From JAOUEA01 sp963825635 (GTDB lineage Bacteria; Actinomycetota; UBA4738; HRBIN12), in assembly GCA_963825635.1 (NCBI GenBank), contig CAWGTU010000001.1:744001-808000 (forward strand): DNA of 64,000 nt, written 5' to 3'. The notes below the pieces were generated by a model, which saw nothing but the letters and a program-made list of their open reading frames with translations, did no database searches and had not been told where the DNA came from. Both the position numbers and the translations under genes were made by a program. Of the stretch, positions 41,012 to 49,590 are shown in pieces (the stretch's first letter is position 1; each line of letters opens with the position of its first letter).

Positions 41012-41935
41012 TCAGCCCGGCACCCAGTCGCGCGTGAGGAACAGCCAGAAGGCCAGGCCGGCCTCGTCGCCGTAGCGGCGGAACCGACGCTCGATCGTCG
41101 CGTCGGGGACGGGCTTCGTGCGCCCCGTGAGGCGCGCGTACGTCGGCCGGGTCCAGCTGTCGAGGATCAGGCGGGAGTTGCGACCGAGCGTCATCATCAC
41201 ATGGGCCGCCGCGTACGGGCCGACCCCCGGCAGATCGAGGAGTGCTGCCTCCAGATCATCGTCGGAGAGCTCGTCGGAGGTGGCCGTCGCCATCGACTCG
41301 AGGTCGACCTCGCCGGCGTCGACCCTGCGGGCCAGCTCGATCAGGTACGGCCCGCGGTACCCCGCGCGCACCACGCCTCGATAGAAGGAGTCCGGTGCCG
41401 CCGCCATGGTCGCCGGTGTCGGGAACGCGTTCGTGAGCGGCCCGTCGCCGCCGATCGCCGGCTCGCCGAGCGAGGCGACGAGCGCGTTCACCATGCGCAC
41501 GGTGGCGCCCCACGCGCAGTTCGTCGTGCAGATCGTCTTCACGACGTCCTCGAACACGGTGGGGGAGCGCAGCATGCGCCCGGCCCCGGACGCCGCCCAC
41601 GACAGGTCGGGGTCGTCGGCGATCGATCCGTAGAAGCTCGAGAGATCGTGATCGAGCCGCAGCACGTGGGCGGCGCCGGCCAGTGCCGCGGCCCGCACGC
41701 GGGGCCCGGCCGCCGGCCCCAGCACCTCCACGCACGCGTCGCCACCGGTCCCGGGCCCGATCCGGAGACGGCGGGGGCGAGCTCCAGGCACCCGCACGGT
41801 GACGGAGAGCGTGCTCGAGGCTTCGTCGAGCATCGTGGGCGCCAGGTCCGCGAACCCGTGGGAGTTCAGCGTGCGCGCCAGATCGACCGGCTCCCCGTTC
41901 GGACCTCGCAGGGGCAGCGGCAACGAGGTCGACAC
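41012..41935 (-). CDS. HhH-GPD family DNA glycosylase
   Basis: Base excision repair enzyme, about 307 residues. The helix-hairpin-helix is LLDLPGVGPYAAAHVMMTLG, followed by the catalytic Asp in SRLILDSWTRPTYARLTG; upstream lie FEDVVKTICTTNCAWGATVR and the N-terminal beta domain. It looks like the AlkA/OGG1 side of the superfamily; the exact lesion cannot be told. A first GTG at 41944 overlaps the -10 TACCGT (minus strand); the second GTG at 41935 is 7 nt downstream of it and is preferred. It is divergent from the HesB-like gene with only 23 bp between the starts. Confidence 0.83.
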   Translation of the reverse strand: MSTSLPLPLRGPNGEPVDLARTLNSHGFADLAPTMLDEASSTLSVTVRVPGARPRRLRIGPGTGGDACVEVLGPAAGPRVRAAALAGAAHVLRLDHDLSSFYGSIADDPDLSWAASGAGRMLRSPTVFEDVVKTICTTNCAWGATVRMVNALVASLGEPAIGGDGPLTNAFPTPATMAAAPDSFYRGVVRAGYRGPYLIELARRVDAGEVDLESMATATSDELSDDDLEAALLDLPGVGPYAAAHVMMTLGRNSRLILDSWTRPTYARLTGRTKPVPDATIERRFRRYGDEAGLAFWLFLTRDWVPG

Positions 41936-41942
41936 GAGGGCC

Positions 41943-41952
41943 ACGGTAGCAT
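41943..41952. promoter_or_regulatory. Overlapping divergent -10 elements
   Basis: On the plus strand TAGCAT (41947-41952) lies 6 nt before the ATG at 41959. On the minus strand TACCGT (41943-41948) lies 7 nt before the GTG at 41935. The two hexamers overlap by 2 bp, so the two promoters should exclude each other, and both transcripts would be leaderless. Confidence 0.5.
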
Positions 41953-41958
41953 CGGGCG

Positions 41959-42231
41959 ATGATCAGGTGCAGCCCTCGGGCGGTGGCGTTGTTGCGCACG
42001 GCCGACGAGGCCGCGCGCCGGTTCGACCCTGACGCCAGGATCCGTCTCGTGCCCGACGGCGCCGGTGTCCGGTTCGAGCTCGCAGACGAACCCGGGCCGG
42101 ACGACACGATCGTCGATCACGAGGCCGGGTTCTCCCTGATCGTCGGCCCCGGTCTCGCGGGCACGGTGGACGTCGCCGAACCGCACGACCGCCTCGTGCT
42201 GATCGCCGACGACGACGGCGCGAACACGTGA
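41959..42231 (+). CDS. HesB/IscA-like small protein lacking the cluster cysteines
   Basis: 90 residues. The pattern SPRAVALLRTADEAARRFDP, RIRLVPDGAGVRFELADEP and TVDVAEPHDRLVLIADD resembles the HesB/IscA fold, but the three conserved Cys of iron-sulfur carriers are absent (the only Cys is residue 4). If the match is right, it has lost cluster binding; it could be a structural relative of unknown role. It overlaps the DksA/TraR gene by 4 nt (GTGA) and starts 6 nt behind a -10 element. Confidence 0.55.
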   Translation: MIRCSPRAVALLRTADEAARRFDPDARIRLVPDGAGVRFELADEPGPDDTIVDHEAGFSLIVGPGLAGTVDVAEPHDRLVLIADDDGANT

Positions 42232-42563
42232 GCCTCGACCTCGACGCTCTTCGGTTGGCCCTCGAGGGCGAGCTCGGGTCGCTCGAGGGAGAGCTCGCCG
42301 CCTTGACCACGGTCACGCGCGATCCCTCCGCGACGATCGGGTTCGGCAAGCGTGTCGGAGAGGGCACGAGCGAGGCGATCGGCCGTATCGAACGGGTGGG
42401 TCAGGCCGAGGCCCTCTCGGCGAAGCTCGCGAGCGTGCGCCGAGCGCTGGAGAAGCTCGACGAGGGCACGTACGGTATCTGCGATCGCTGTGGGGCATCG
42501 ATCCCCGACGAACGGCTCGAGGCCCGGCCCTCGTCGGCGCGTTGCGTGCGTTGCAGCACATAG
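42228..42563 (+). CDS. DksA/TraR family zinc-finger protein
   Basis: 111 residues, GTG start. An N-terminal coiled coil (LDLDALRLALEGELGSLEGE, EALSAKLASVRRALEKLDEG) is followed by a four-Cys zinc finger (Cys85, Cys88, Cys106, Cys109: YGICDRCGASIPDERLEARP, ARCVRCS). Family members bind the secondary channel of RNA polymerase; the DxxDxA-type tip is not obvious here, so the effect on transcription is open. It is coupled to the HesB-like gene upstream. Confidence 0.87.
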   Translation: MSLDLDALRLALEGELGSLEGELAALTTVTRDPSATIGFGKRVGEGTSEAIGRIERVGQAEALSAKLASVRRALEKLDEGTYGICDRCGASIPDERLEARPSSARCVRCST

Positions 42564-42665
42564 GGCGATCCGCCTCGCGCCGTGTCGGTTGACCCTGCGC
42601 GAAGACGCCTCCTATCCTGGGCGCGGTCGCCTCACATCGCAGGAGCTTGAGGGGGGAAGGGGCAG

Positions 42666-45605
42666 ATGGCCCGGCTGCTCTATCGCCTCGGTCGGTTCGG
42701 GGCGCAGCATCGAGTGCTCCTCGTGGGCATCTGGCTCGTTCTGGTCATCCTCGCGGTTGGATCGGTCAAGACGCTCGGGGCGAAGACGAACAACTCGCTC
42801 ACCCTTCCAGGCACGGATAGCCAGGCAGCCTTCGATCTGCTGGCCGAGCAGTTCCCTCCCCAACAGAACGGCTCGAGCCCGTTCGTCATGCACGTCGACG
42901 ACGGCCGGCTCACCGACGATCGCTACAAGCCCGCGGTCGACGCCACCTTCCATGCGATCAAGGCGAATCCCGCGGTCGACAGCGTTCGCAACCCGGTGGG
43001 CAAGAACGCGGAGATCGCGGGCATCATCTCCGACGACGAGCGCACGGGGCAGATGCCCGTGCTGCTCAACGTCGGGACCGGCTTCATCACGACCGAGCTT
43101 GCCGAGGAGGTCCTGAGGGCGACCGCGCCCGCACGCAGGGCGGGGATCGAGGTCGCAGTCGGAGGCCCGATCGGCAGCGTGCTCTCGTCGCCCGAGACGC
43201 AGACCAGCGAGGTGATCGGCAACATCTCGGCGATGGTGATCCTCGCCCTCGTCTTCGGCAGCCTCGTGGCGATGGGGCTGCCGATCGTGAGTGCTGCGGT
43301 CGGCCTGGCGATCTCGACCTCGGTGATCGGCCTGATGGGTCACGTCTTCTCGGTGCCGTCCGTCGCCCCGACGCTCGCGACGATGATCGGCCTCGGGGTC
43401 GGGATCGACTACGCCTTGTTCCTGATGACCAAGCATAAGGAGCAGCTCGAGGACGGCATGGAGGTCCGCGAGTCGATCGCCCGCTCCGTGGCCTCCTCCG
43501 GCAGTGCCATCGTGTTCGCGGGCGGCACGGTCGTGATCGCCCTCCTGTCGCTGGCGGTCGCGGGTATCCCCTTGGTGACCGTGCTCGGGGTCGCTTCGGC
43601 GATCGCCGTGTTCACCGCGGTGCTCACATCCATCACCTTGCTGCCGGCGATCCTGTCCCTGGTCGGGCACGGAGTGCAGCGCCTTCGTATCCCGGGCTTC
43701 CTGCGCATGAAGCCCCGGCCCCCGGGGCACCGGCGTTGGGATGCCTGGGCTCGGTGGGTCGGTTCCCACCCGTGGATCGCCGTCGCGATGTCACTGGCGA
43801 TCCTCGTGCCCTTGATCGTGCCGTTGTTCACGCTCGAGCTCGGGCAGCCGGACGTGGGCGTCACGCCGACCTCGACGACCCAGCGTCAGGCCTACGATCT
43901 GCTCACGCAGGGCTTCGGTGTGGGCTACAACGGCCCCCTCCTGCTGGCGATGAGCCTCGATCCGGTCGCGAAGCCGAGCGCGAAGTACACGAAGAAGTAC
44001 GACGAGGCGACCGCGCTGCAGAAGGAGCTCGAGAAGGAGCAGAAGCGCCTCGAGGCGCAGCAGGCGCAGCTCGAGGAAGAGCAGGATGCGTTGGAGAAGC
44101 GCGGGCGCGAGCTCCAACGGGAGGCGAAGGCGCTGGCGCGCCAGGGAGCCGCGTTGGCGCGCGAGGGGGCCGACCTGAAGGCGCAGGGGGTCCGGCTGGA
44201 GGCACGGGCGGCCGGGTTGCGCGAACGCATCATCCGCACCGGCCGCACGATCGTGCCCCTCGCGGCCCGTCTCGCATTCATCGAGGCTCGCGAACGACGG
44301 GTCGAACGGTTGATCGAGCAGACGACCGACCCTGACGAGCTGCGCCGGCTGAAACGCCGGCTCGCGCGCCTTCAGGAGAAGGAGGCGGGCATCCGCGCAC
44401 GACTCGCACCGCTGGTCGCTCGAGAACGTCGGTTGCTCGAGCACGCTGTCGCCCTCGAACGCCAGAAGCAGGCACTCGAAGCGCAAGCGGAACGCCTCGG
44501 TGCCGAGGAGCAGGCGCTGGAACGACAGAAGTCACGGCTCGAGGCGCAGGCCGAGCGACTCGACCGAAAGAAGGTCATCCTTCAGCAGCAAGCCGACGAG
44601 CTCCAGGCTGAGGCCGACGCCGCGAAGAAGCAGAAGCAGCAGGCAGAGCGCCTTCAGGACCAGCTGACGGCGATGCTCACCCAGGCCGGTGGCGACCCGC
44701 GCGGCACCGATCCGAGGATCGTCGCGATCCAGGACACGGTCGGCGACGACGATCAGGTCGTGGCGGTCTCACCCCCCCTCATCAACGACAGCGGTGATGC
44801 CACGATCCTGAGCGCGGTGCCGTTGCGAGCTCCCTCGTCCGACGCCACCGCTCGCCTGGTCACGGGGCTGCGAGACGAGGTCCTGCCCCAGGTCACCGGC
44901 ACGAACGGCGTGATCGCCCACGTCGGCGGCACGACGGCGACCAACGTCGATCTCGCGAGGAAGATCTCCTCGCGGATGCTCCTCGTCGTCCTGACCGTGC
45001 TCGGGCTGAGCTTCGTGCTGCTGATGATCGCGTTCCACTCACTGATGATCCCGTTGCAGGCGGGCCTGACGAACCTCCTCACCGTCGCCGCCGCTCTCGG
45101 AGTGCTCACGGCGGTCTTCCAGTGGGGGTGGGGGCTGTCGCTGATCGGGCTCGATGCTCCCCGGGGAACGGTGCCGATCGCGAGCTACGTGCCCCTCATG
45201 ATGTTCGCCGTCCTCTTCGGGCTGTCGATGGACTACGAGGTGTTCATGGTGAGCCGCATCGCCCAGCACCACGCCGAGGGCGAGGATCCTCGATCGGCGG
45301 TGACGTCGGGGCTCGGCGCGGCGGCGCACGTGGTCACCGCGGCAGCGCTGATCATGTTCCTCGTGTTCGCGAGCTTCATCATCAACGGCGACCCCACGAT
45401 CAAGCAGTTCGGCGTCGGCCTCTCGGTGGCGGTGCTGCTCGCCGGCGTGATGATCGTCCTCCTCGCGCCCGCCCTGCTCACCATCGTCGGCCGCTGGATG
45501 TTCGTGCTCCCGAGGTTCCTCGATCGCACGCTGCCGAGCATCGACGTCGAAGGAGGGGTCGAACCCGAGCCCGTGCTCCTCGAGGAAGGGCCGGCCGCTC
45601 CCTAG
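42666..45605 (+). CDS. MMPL/RND-family transporter with a large coiled-coil insert
   Basis: 979-residue membrane protein of the MMPL family (RND superfamily, exports lipids or small molecules in actinobacteria). It has 12 predicted membrane segments in two halves: MLxx at residue 15-35, a block at about 185-330, one at about 375-395, and the final block at about 775-965, with TMIGLGVGIDYALFLMTKHK and FAVLFGLSMDYEVFMVSRI as the paired proton-relay segments. The second outer domain carries an insert of about 225 residues (440-668) that is almost pure coiled coil, rich in Glu, Arg, Gln and Ala (repeats of LEAQAERL and ALERQK). A good ribosome site (gggggaagggg) precedes the ATG. It overlaps the convergent YibE/F gene by 4 nt. 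Confidence 0.9.
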   Translation: MARLLYRLGRFGAQHRVLLVGIWLVLVILAVGSVKTLGAKTNNSLTLPGTDSQAAFDLLAEQFPPQQNGSSPFVMHVDDGRLTDDRYKPAVDATFHAIKANPAVDSVRNPVGKNAEIAGIISDDERTGQMPVLLNVGTGFITTELAEEVLRATAPARRAGIEVAVGGPIGSVLSSPETQTSEVIGNISAMVILALVFGSLVAMGLPIVSAAVGLAISTSVIGLMGHVFSVPSVAPTLATMIGLGVGIDYALFLMTKHKEQLEDGMEVRESIARSVASSGSAIVFAGGTVVIALLSLAVAGIPLVTVLGVASAIAVFTAVLTSITLLPAILSLVGHGVQRLRIPGFLRMKPRPPGHRRWDAWARWVGSHPWIAVAMSLAILVPLIVPLFTLELGQPDVGVTPTSTTQRQAYDLLTQGFGVGYNGPLLLAMSLDPVAKPSAKYTKKYDEATALQKELEKEQKRLEAQQAQLEEEQDALEKRGRELQREAKALARQGAALAREGADLKAQGVRLEARAAGLRERIIRTGRTIVPLAARLAFIEARERRVERLIEQTTDPDELRRLKRRLARLQEKEAGIRARLAPLVARERRLLEHAVALERQKQALEAQAERLGAEEQALERQKSRLEAQAERLDRKKVILQQQADELQAEADAAKKQKQQAERLQDQLTAMLTQAGGDPRGTDPRIVAIQDTVGDDDQVVAVSPPLINDSGDATILSAVPLRAPSSDATARLVTGLRDEVLPQVTGTNGVIAHVGGTTATNVDLARKISSRMLLVVLTVLGLSFVLLMIAFHSLMIPLQAGLTNLLTVAAALGVLTAVFQWGWGLSLIGLDAPRGTVPIASYVPLMMFAVLFGLSMDYEVFMVSRIAQHHAEGEDPRSAVTSGLGAAAHVVTAAALIMFLVFASFIINGDPTIKQFGVGLSVAVLLAGVMIVLLAPALLTIVGRWMFVLPRFLDRTLPSIDVEGGVEPEPVLLEEGPAAP

Positions 45606-46816
45606 TCGCGAACGACCTCAGGGTCGCGACCGAGCAGCGGCACCGGGGCCGCCACCCGCGATGCGAGCCAGGTCGTCACGGGCATCGCGGCGATCAGGCC
45701 GATCGACCCCACGAGTGTCCGGACGATCTCGGTCGCGACCACCTCGGCGCCCAGCAGGCGACCGAGGGGAAGCTCCGAGAGCTGGAAGATGATCAGCAGC
45801 GGCAGTGAGGCGCCCGCGTAGGCGAGCGCCAGGGTGTTCACGATCGAGCCCACGTGATCGCGACCGACGCGCATGCCGGCACGGAACAACGAGCGAGCGT
45901 CCAGGCCAGGGTCGGCCTCGCGGAGCTCCCAGACGGCCGAGGCTTGCGTCACGGCCACATCGTCGATCGCGCCGAGCGCACCGATCACGATGCCCGCGAG
46001 GAGCAGCCCCGCGAGGTCGATGTCGGTACCGAGCGCCGTGATCACGTACGATCCCTCGCTGCCGAGCCCCGCGAGCCTCGCCATCGGCTGCCAGAGGAGC
46101 GACAAGGTCAAGGTCACCGCGACCCCGGTCAGCGTCCCGATCAGGGCCACGGTCGTGCGGTCGGTGAAGCCGTGGGCGAGGTAGATCACCACGAACGCGA
46201 TCGCGCCTGCCCCGACCGAGGCGACGAGCACGGGAGGCGAGCCGTCGAGGATCGCCGGCAGCACGAACAGCAGCAGGATGCCGATCGAGATCGCCAGCCC
46301 GAACAAGGCGGCGACGCCTCGCATCCCCGCGAGCAGGACGACCAGCACGGCGAACACGATCGCGAGCCACAGGAGCGACGGCGTGCGGATGCGGTCGTAG
46401 AAGCCGTAGGGGGCTCCGGGCACCTCGATCGGTGGACGCTCCAGGATCACCCGTTCGCCGACCCCGACATCGGGGGCGGTCGACACGTCGGGCAGCTCGA
46501 TCACGACCTGCGTGCCGGCATCGTCCCCCTGCTCGATCTGGAACGTGAGTTGGCGACATATCGGCCCCCCCTCCGGGGGTGCCGTCGCAGGCCCCTCGTC
46601 GGTGACGGCGCCGGTCGCCGATCCGCACGGTCCGCGATCGATCGCGACCGTGGTTGCCTCCACCAACGCGCCGCGGCGGAGCAACTCCGCACCCTCCGGC
46701 GGCTCGACATCGCCGGGCCACAGGATCACGAGGCCGGCCACGATGGCGACGGCCAGCGCGGCGGTGATGCCGATCAGCAGGGGAGTGGGCGGTGAGCGTC
46801 GCGGCGCGTGTGACAT
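45602..46816 (-). CDS. YibE/F family membrane protein
   Basis: 404 residues of the YibE/F family; function unknown. One N-terminal membrane segment, an outer domain (about 40-135, with two Cys, GPCGSATG and ICRQLTF), and seven or more membrane segments with the family features LLWLAIVFAVLVVLLAG, GALGAIDDVAVTQASAVWEL and VRTLVGSIGLIAAMPVTTWL. It lies 7 nt behind the GH15 gene on the same strand, so the two are probably one operon. Confidence 0.85.
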   Translation of the reverse strand: MSHAPRRSPPTPLLIGITAALAVAIVAGLVILWPGDVEPPEGAELLRRGALVEATTVAIDRGPCGSATGAVTDEGPATAPPEGGPICRQLTFQIEQGDDAGTQVVIELPDVSTAPDVGVGERVILERPPIEVPGAPYGFYDRIRTPSLLWLAIVFAVLVVLLAGMRGVAALFGLAISIGILLLFVLPAILDGSPPVLVASVGAGAIAFVVIYLAHGFTDRTTVALIGTLTGVAVTLTLSLLWQPMARLAGLGSEGSYVITALGTDIDLAGLLLAGIVIGALGAIDDVAVTQASAVWELREADPGLDARSLFRAGMRVGRDHVGSIVNTLALAYAGASLPLLIIFQLSELPLGRLLGAEVVATEIVRTLVGSIGLIAAMPVTTWLASRVAAPVPLLGRDPEVVRD

Positions 46817-46823
46817 CCGGTCG

Positions 46824-48767
46824 TCAGCGGAGCGGGGAGGGCGGCGCGACCGCCTCGGCCCGCACGATGTGCATCAGGGCGTTGATCTGCGCCAGGTGCG
46901 TGAAGGCCTGCGGGAAGTTCCCCCAATGCCGGCCCGTGCGAGGGTCGATCTCCTCGGCGTAGAGCCCGAGGGGGCTCGCGAACGAGAGCATCCGCTCGCA
47001 GAGGTCGCGGGCACGCTCGAGCTCGCCGATCTCCACCAGGGCCGAGATCAGCCAGAACGAACAGATCGCGAACGTCGCCTCCTCGCCGTCGAGGCCGTCG
47101 TCGGTCTCCTCGACGCGGTAGCGCATCACGAGGCCGTCGAGCGTGAGCTCGTCGGCGATCGCGAGCACGGTCGCGCGCATGCGAGGGTCGTCGGCCGGAA
47201 GGAACCGCATCAGGGGCGCGAGCAGGAGCGAGGCGTCGAGCGCGTCGGCCCCGTAGACCTGGGTGAGCACGCCACGGTCGTCGACGCCGTGCTCCAGCAC
47301 GTCGGCCTTGATCAGGTCCGCCTCGGCGGCCCAGCGCGCCGCGAGCTCGGGCTTGTCGAGCACCTCGGCGAGCCTGGCTCCGCGGTCGCAGGCGACCCAG
47401 CACATGATCTTCGACGACACGAAGTGCTTGGGTGTCCCTCGCATCTCCCAGATGCCCTGGTCGGGCTCGCGCCAGTGCGCGACGGCCTCTTCCACCTGGC
47501 GCTCGAGGCCGAACCACGCCCGGCCGGTGAGGAACTCGCCCGAGCGCATGTGCAGGTAGACGCTGTCGAGCAATGCACCCCAGACGTCGTGCTGGCGCTG
47601 GTCGTGGGCGTCGTTGCCCACGCGCACGGGTCTCGCGTGCTCGTAGCCCGTGAGATGGTCGAGGATCTGCTCGGTGAGCTCGGTCTCGCCACCGACCCCG
47701 TACATCACCTGCAGGGATGAGCCGTCCTTCACCTGGTCGGCGATGAAGTAGAAGAAGCTGTTCGCCTCGAAGTCGAACCCGAGCGTGTAGAGGCCCCACA
47801 GCGCGAAGGTGGCGTCGCGCACCCAGCTGTAGCGGTAGTCCCAGTTGCGTTCCCCGCCGGGGGTCTCCGGCAGCGACGTCGTCGGCGCGGCGATCAGGGC
47901 GCCGGTCGGCGCGTAGGTCAGCCCCTTCAATGTGAGCGCGGCACGTTGCAGGTGTGAGCGCCATGGGTGGTCGGGGAACTCGCCCATGTTCAGCCACGCG
48001 CGCCAGAAGTCCGCCGTCTCGTACACCCGTCGCCATGCGGCGTCGGCGTCCGCGGGGGCGGGGTTGGGATCGCCGTTCCAGCTGAGCGCTGCGAACGCCG
48101 ATTCCCCGTCGTTGAGGCGGGTGAACGCCACGGCGGAGCGTCCCTCGAGACCCAGCCGCATGTCGGTGGAGAGCCGCAGGGTGGGATCGTGCTCGCCGCC
48201 CCGGGCGATCGCCTCGGTCCAGCCCGGACCGGCGTACTCCCATCGCCCGTCGGTGCGTCCGTAGTCGAACGCGGGCTCGCAGTTCAGCACGAGGTCGACC
48301 TGTCCCTGGATGCACCGCACGACCCGCAGCAGCATGTGCTCGGCCCGGTAGTCGCCGGGAGGACGCCGATACCCCTCGGGCCGCTCGTCGTCGCGCCACG
48401 GACCCATCACGAGCGCGTCGCGGACGATCAGCCACCCCGTCCGCGTCTGCCACGTCGTCTCGAGCACGTTCGACCCCGGCATGTATCGTCGCCCGGCCGG
48501 GACCAACAGCTCGGCCGGGCCCAGCCGGAACGCTCCCGCGGAGCGGTCGAGGATCGCGCCGAAGATGCTCGGACTGTCGGGCCGAGGCGCGCAGAGCCAC
48601 TCGACGCTGCCGCTCGGACCGACCAGGGCCGTGACCTCGCGATCGCTGAGGAACCCGTACTCGGCGATGGGCGGGAACGGGCTCTGGTGGCTCTGCAACG
48701 GTGCGACCGATCCCACGAGGGGCGGATCGGCCGGGCCGGGCAGCGGAACGACGTTTGCGCTGCTCAC
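46824..48767 (-). CDS. GH15 family glycoside hydrolase, probable trehalase
   Basis: 647-residue enzyme of glycoside hydrolase family 15. Motifs: YGFLSDREVTALVGPSGSVE at the start, then NWDYRYSWVRDATFALWGLY, VHNDAHDQRQHDVWGALLDS-like sequence at the centre (RVGNDAHDQRQHDVWGALLD) and NFPQAFTHLAQINALMHI at the end. Family members are glucoamylases or trehalases; GH15 trehalases are established in mycobacteria. The divergent otsB and the nearby otsA favour trehalase here. The start is a GTG, 8 nt behind a TACACT element (minus strand, 48776-48781), with no ribosome site, so it is probably leaderless. Confidence 0.87.
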   Translation of the reverse strand: MSSANVVPLPGPADPPLVGSVAPLQSHQSPFPPIAEYGFLSDREVTALVGPSGSVEWLCAPRPDSPSIFGAILDRSAGAFRLGPAELLVPAGRRYMPGSNVLETTWQTRTGWLIVRDALVMGPWRDDERPEGYRRPPGDYRAEHMLLRVVRCIQGQVDLVLNCEPAFDYGRTDGRWEYAGPGWTEAIARGGEHDPTLRLSTDMRLGLEGRSAVAFTRLNDGESAFAALSWNGDPNPAPADADAAWRRVYETADFWRAWLNMGEFPDHPWRSHLQRAALTLKGLTYAPTGALIAAPTTSLPETPGGERNWDYRYSWVRDATFALWGLYTLGFDFEANSFFYFIADQVKDGSSLQVMYGVGGETELTEQILDHLTGYEHARPVRVGNDAHDQRQHDVWGALLDSVYLHMRSGEFLTGRAWFGLERQVEEAVAHWREPDQGIWEMRGTPKHFVSSKIMCWVACDRGARLAEVLDKPELAARWAAEADLIKADVLEHGVDDRGVLTQVYGADALDASLLLAPLMRFLPADDPRMRATVLAIADELTLDGLVMRYRVEETDDGLDGEEATFAICSFWLISALVEIGELERARDLCERMLSFASPLGLYAEEIDPRTGRHWGNFPQAFTHLAQINALMHIVRAEAVAPPSPLR

Positions 48768-48775
48768 GGGTGGCG

Positions 48776-48807
48776 AGTGTAGCCCCCTGCCGCGCGAACA
48801 CTAGGAT
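48776..48807. promoter_or_regulatory. Divergent leaderless promoters of GH15 and otsB
   Basis: Minus strand TACACT (48776-48781) for the GH15 gene and plus strand TAGGAT (48802-48807) for otsB, 8 nt before each start codon. The two -10 elements are 20 bp apart, so each promoter uses the other's upstream region. Confidence 0.5.
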
Positions 48808-48815
48808 TTCAGGCG

Positions 48816-49544
48816 ATGGATCGTCTCGCGTCGTTCCGCACATGGGAAGGCCGTGCGGGCGTGCTGCTCGATTTCGACGGCACGCTCAGTCCGATCGTGG
48901 CCAAGCCGGAGCTCGCGCGCATCCGGGACGGGGCTCGCGACGCGATCGCGCGCCTGGTCGGGCGCTACGCCGTGGTCGCGATCGTCTCCGGCCGCACGGG
49001 CGATCAGCTCCGTGACCTCGTCGGGGTGGACGGGGTGCGCCTCGCCGCGCTCTACGGTCTGGCCGAGGAGGTCACGCCCCTGTCGAGCGGCGTGCTCGAC
49101 GAGGTGAGGCACGTCGCGGGTGGCGTGCAGGGAGCGCGGGTCGAGCCGAAGGGTGGCTCCGTGGCGGTTCACTACCGCGCGGCCGAGGACGCGGCCACGG
49201 CCCAGGGAGCGCTCGCGACCGGGCTCGCGCCGATCGCGGAGGCGGCGGGTCTCGAGCTGCTTCCCGGCAAGATGGTGATCGAGCTCGTGCCCGCCGGCCG
49301 GCCCCTGAAGGACGGAGCGGTCGAACGCATCGTCGATGAGGAACGGCTCGACGCCGTGCTCTACGCGGGCGACGACGTCGCCGACCTGCGCGCGTTCGAG
49401 GCGCTCGACCGCCTGGCCGAGCGAGGGGTGCGCACGGTGAAGGTCGCCGTGCACGGACGCGAGACCCCCGAGGCGTTGAGCGATGCGGCGGACGTGGTCG
49501 TCGACGGTCCGGCGGGACTCGTCACGCTCCTGCGTGGTCTGTGA
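48816..49544 (+). CDS. otsB: Trehalose-6-phosphate phosphatase
   Basis: HAD-superfamily phosphatase that releases trehalose from trehalose 6-phosphate; 242 residues. The catalytic motif is LLDFDGTLSPIV (Asp19, Asp21), motif II SGRTGDQLRDLV, motif III GRPLKDGAVERI-type Lys, and motif IV YAGDDVADLRAFEAL. The ATG is 8 nt behind a -10 element. It converges with otsA, which makes its substrate. Confidence 0.92.
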   Translation: MDRLASFRTWEGRAGVLLDFDGTLSPIVAKPELARIRDGARDAIARLVGRYAVVAIVSGRTGDQLRDLVGVDGVRLAALYGLAEEVTPLSSGVLDEVRHVAGGVQGARVEPKGGSVAVHYRAAEDAATAQGALATGLAPIAEAAGLELLPGKMVIELVPAGRPLKDGAVERIVDEERLDAVLYAGDDVADLRAFEALDRLAERGVRTVKVAVHGRETPEALSDAADVVVDGPAGLVTLLRGL

Positions 49545-49574
49545 CCGATCGATCGCCGGGCGTGCGACGGCGGC

Positions 49575-49590
49575 CGCGGGGCAACCCGCG
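49575..49590. terminator. Hairpin between convergent otsB and otsA
   Basis: CGCGGG-gcaa-CCCGCG: a perfect 6-bp stem with a GNRA tetraloop, one base from the otsA stop. Possible bidirectional terminator. Confidence 0.45.
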
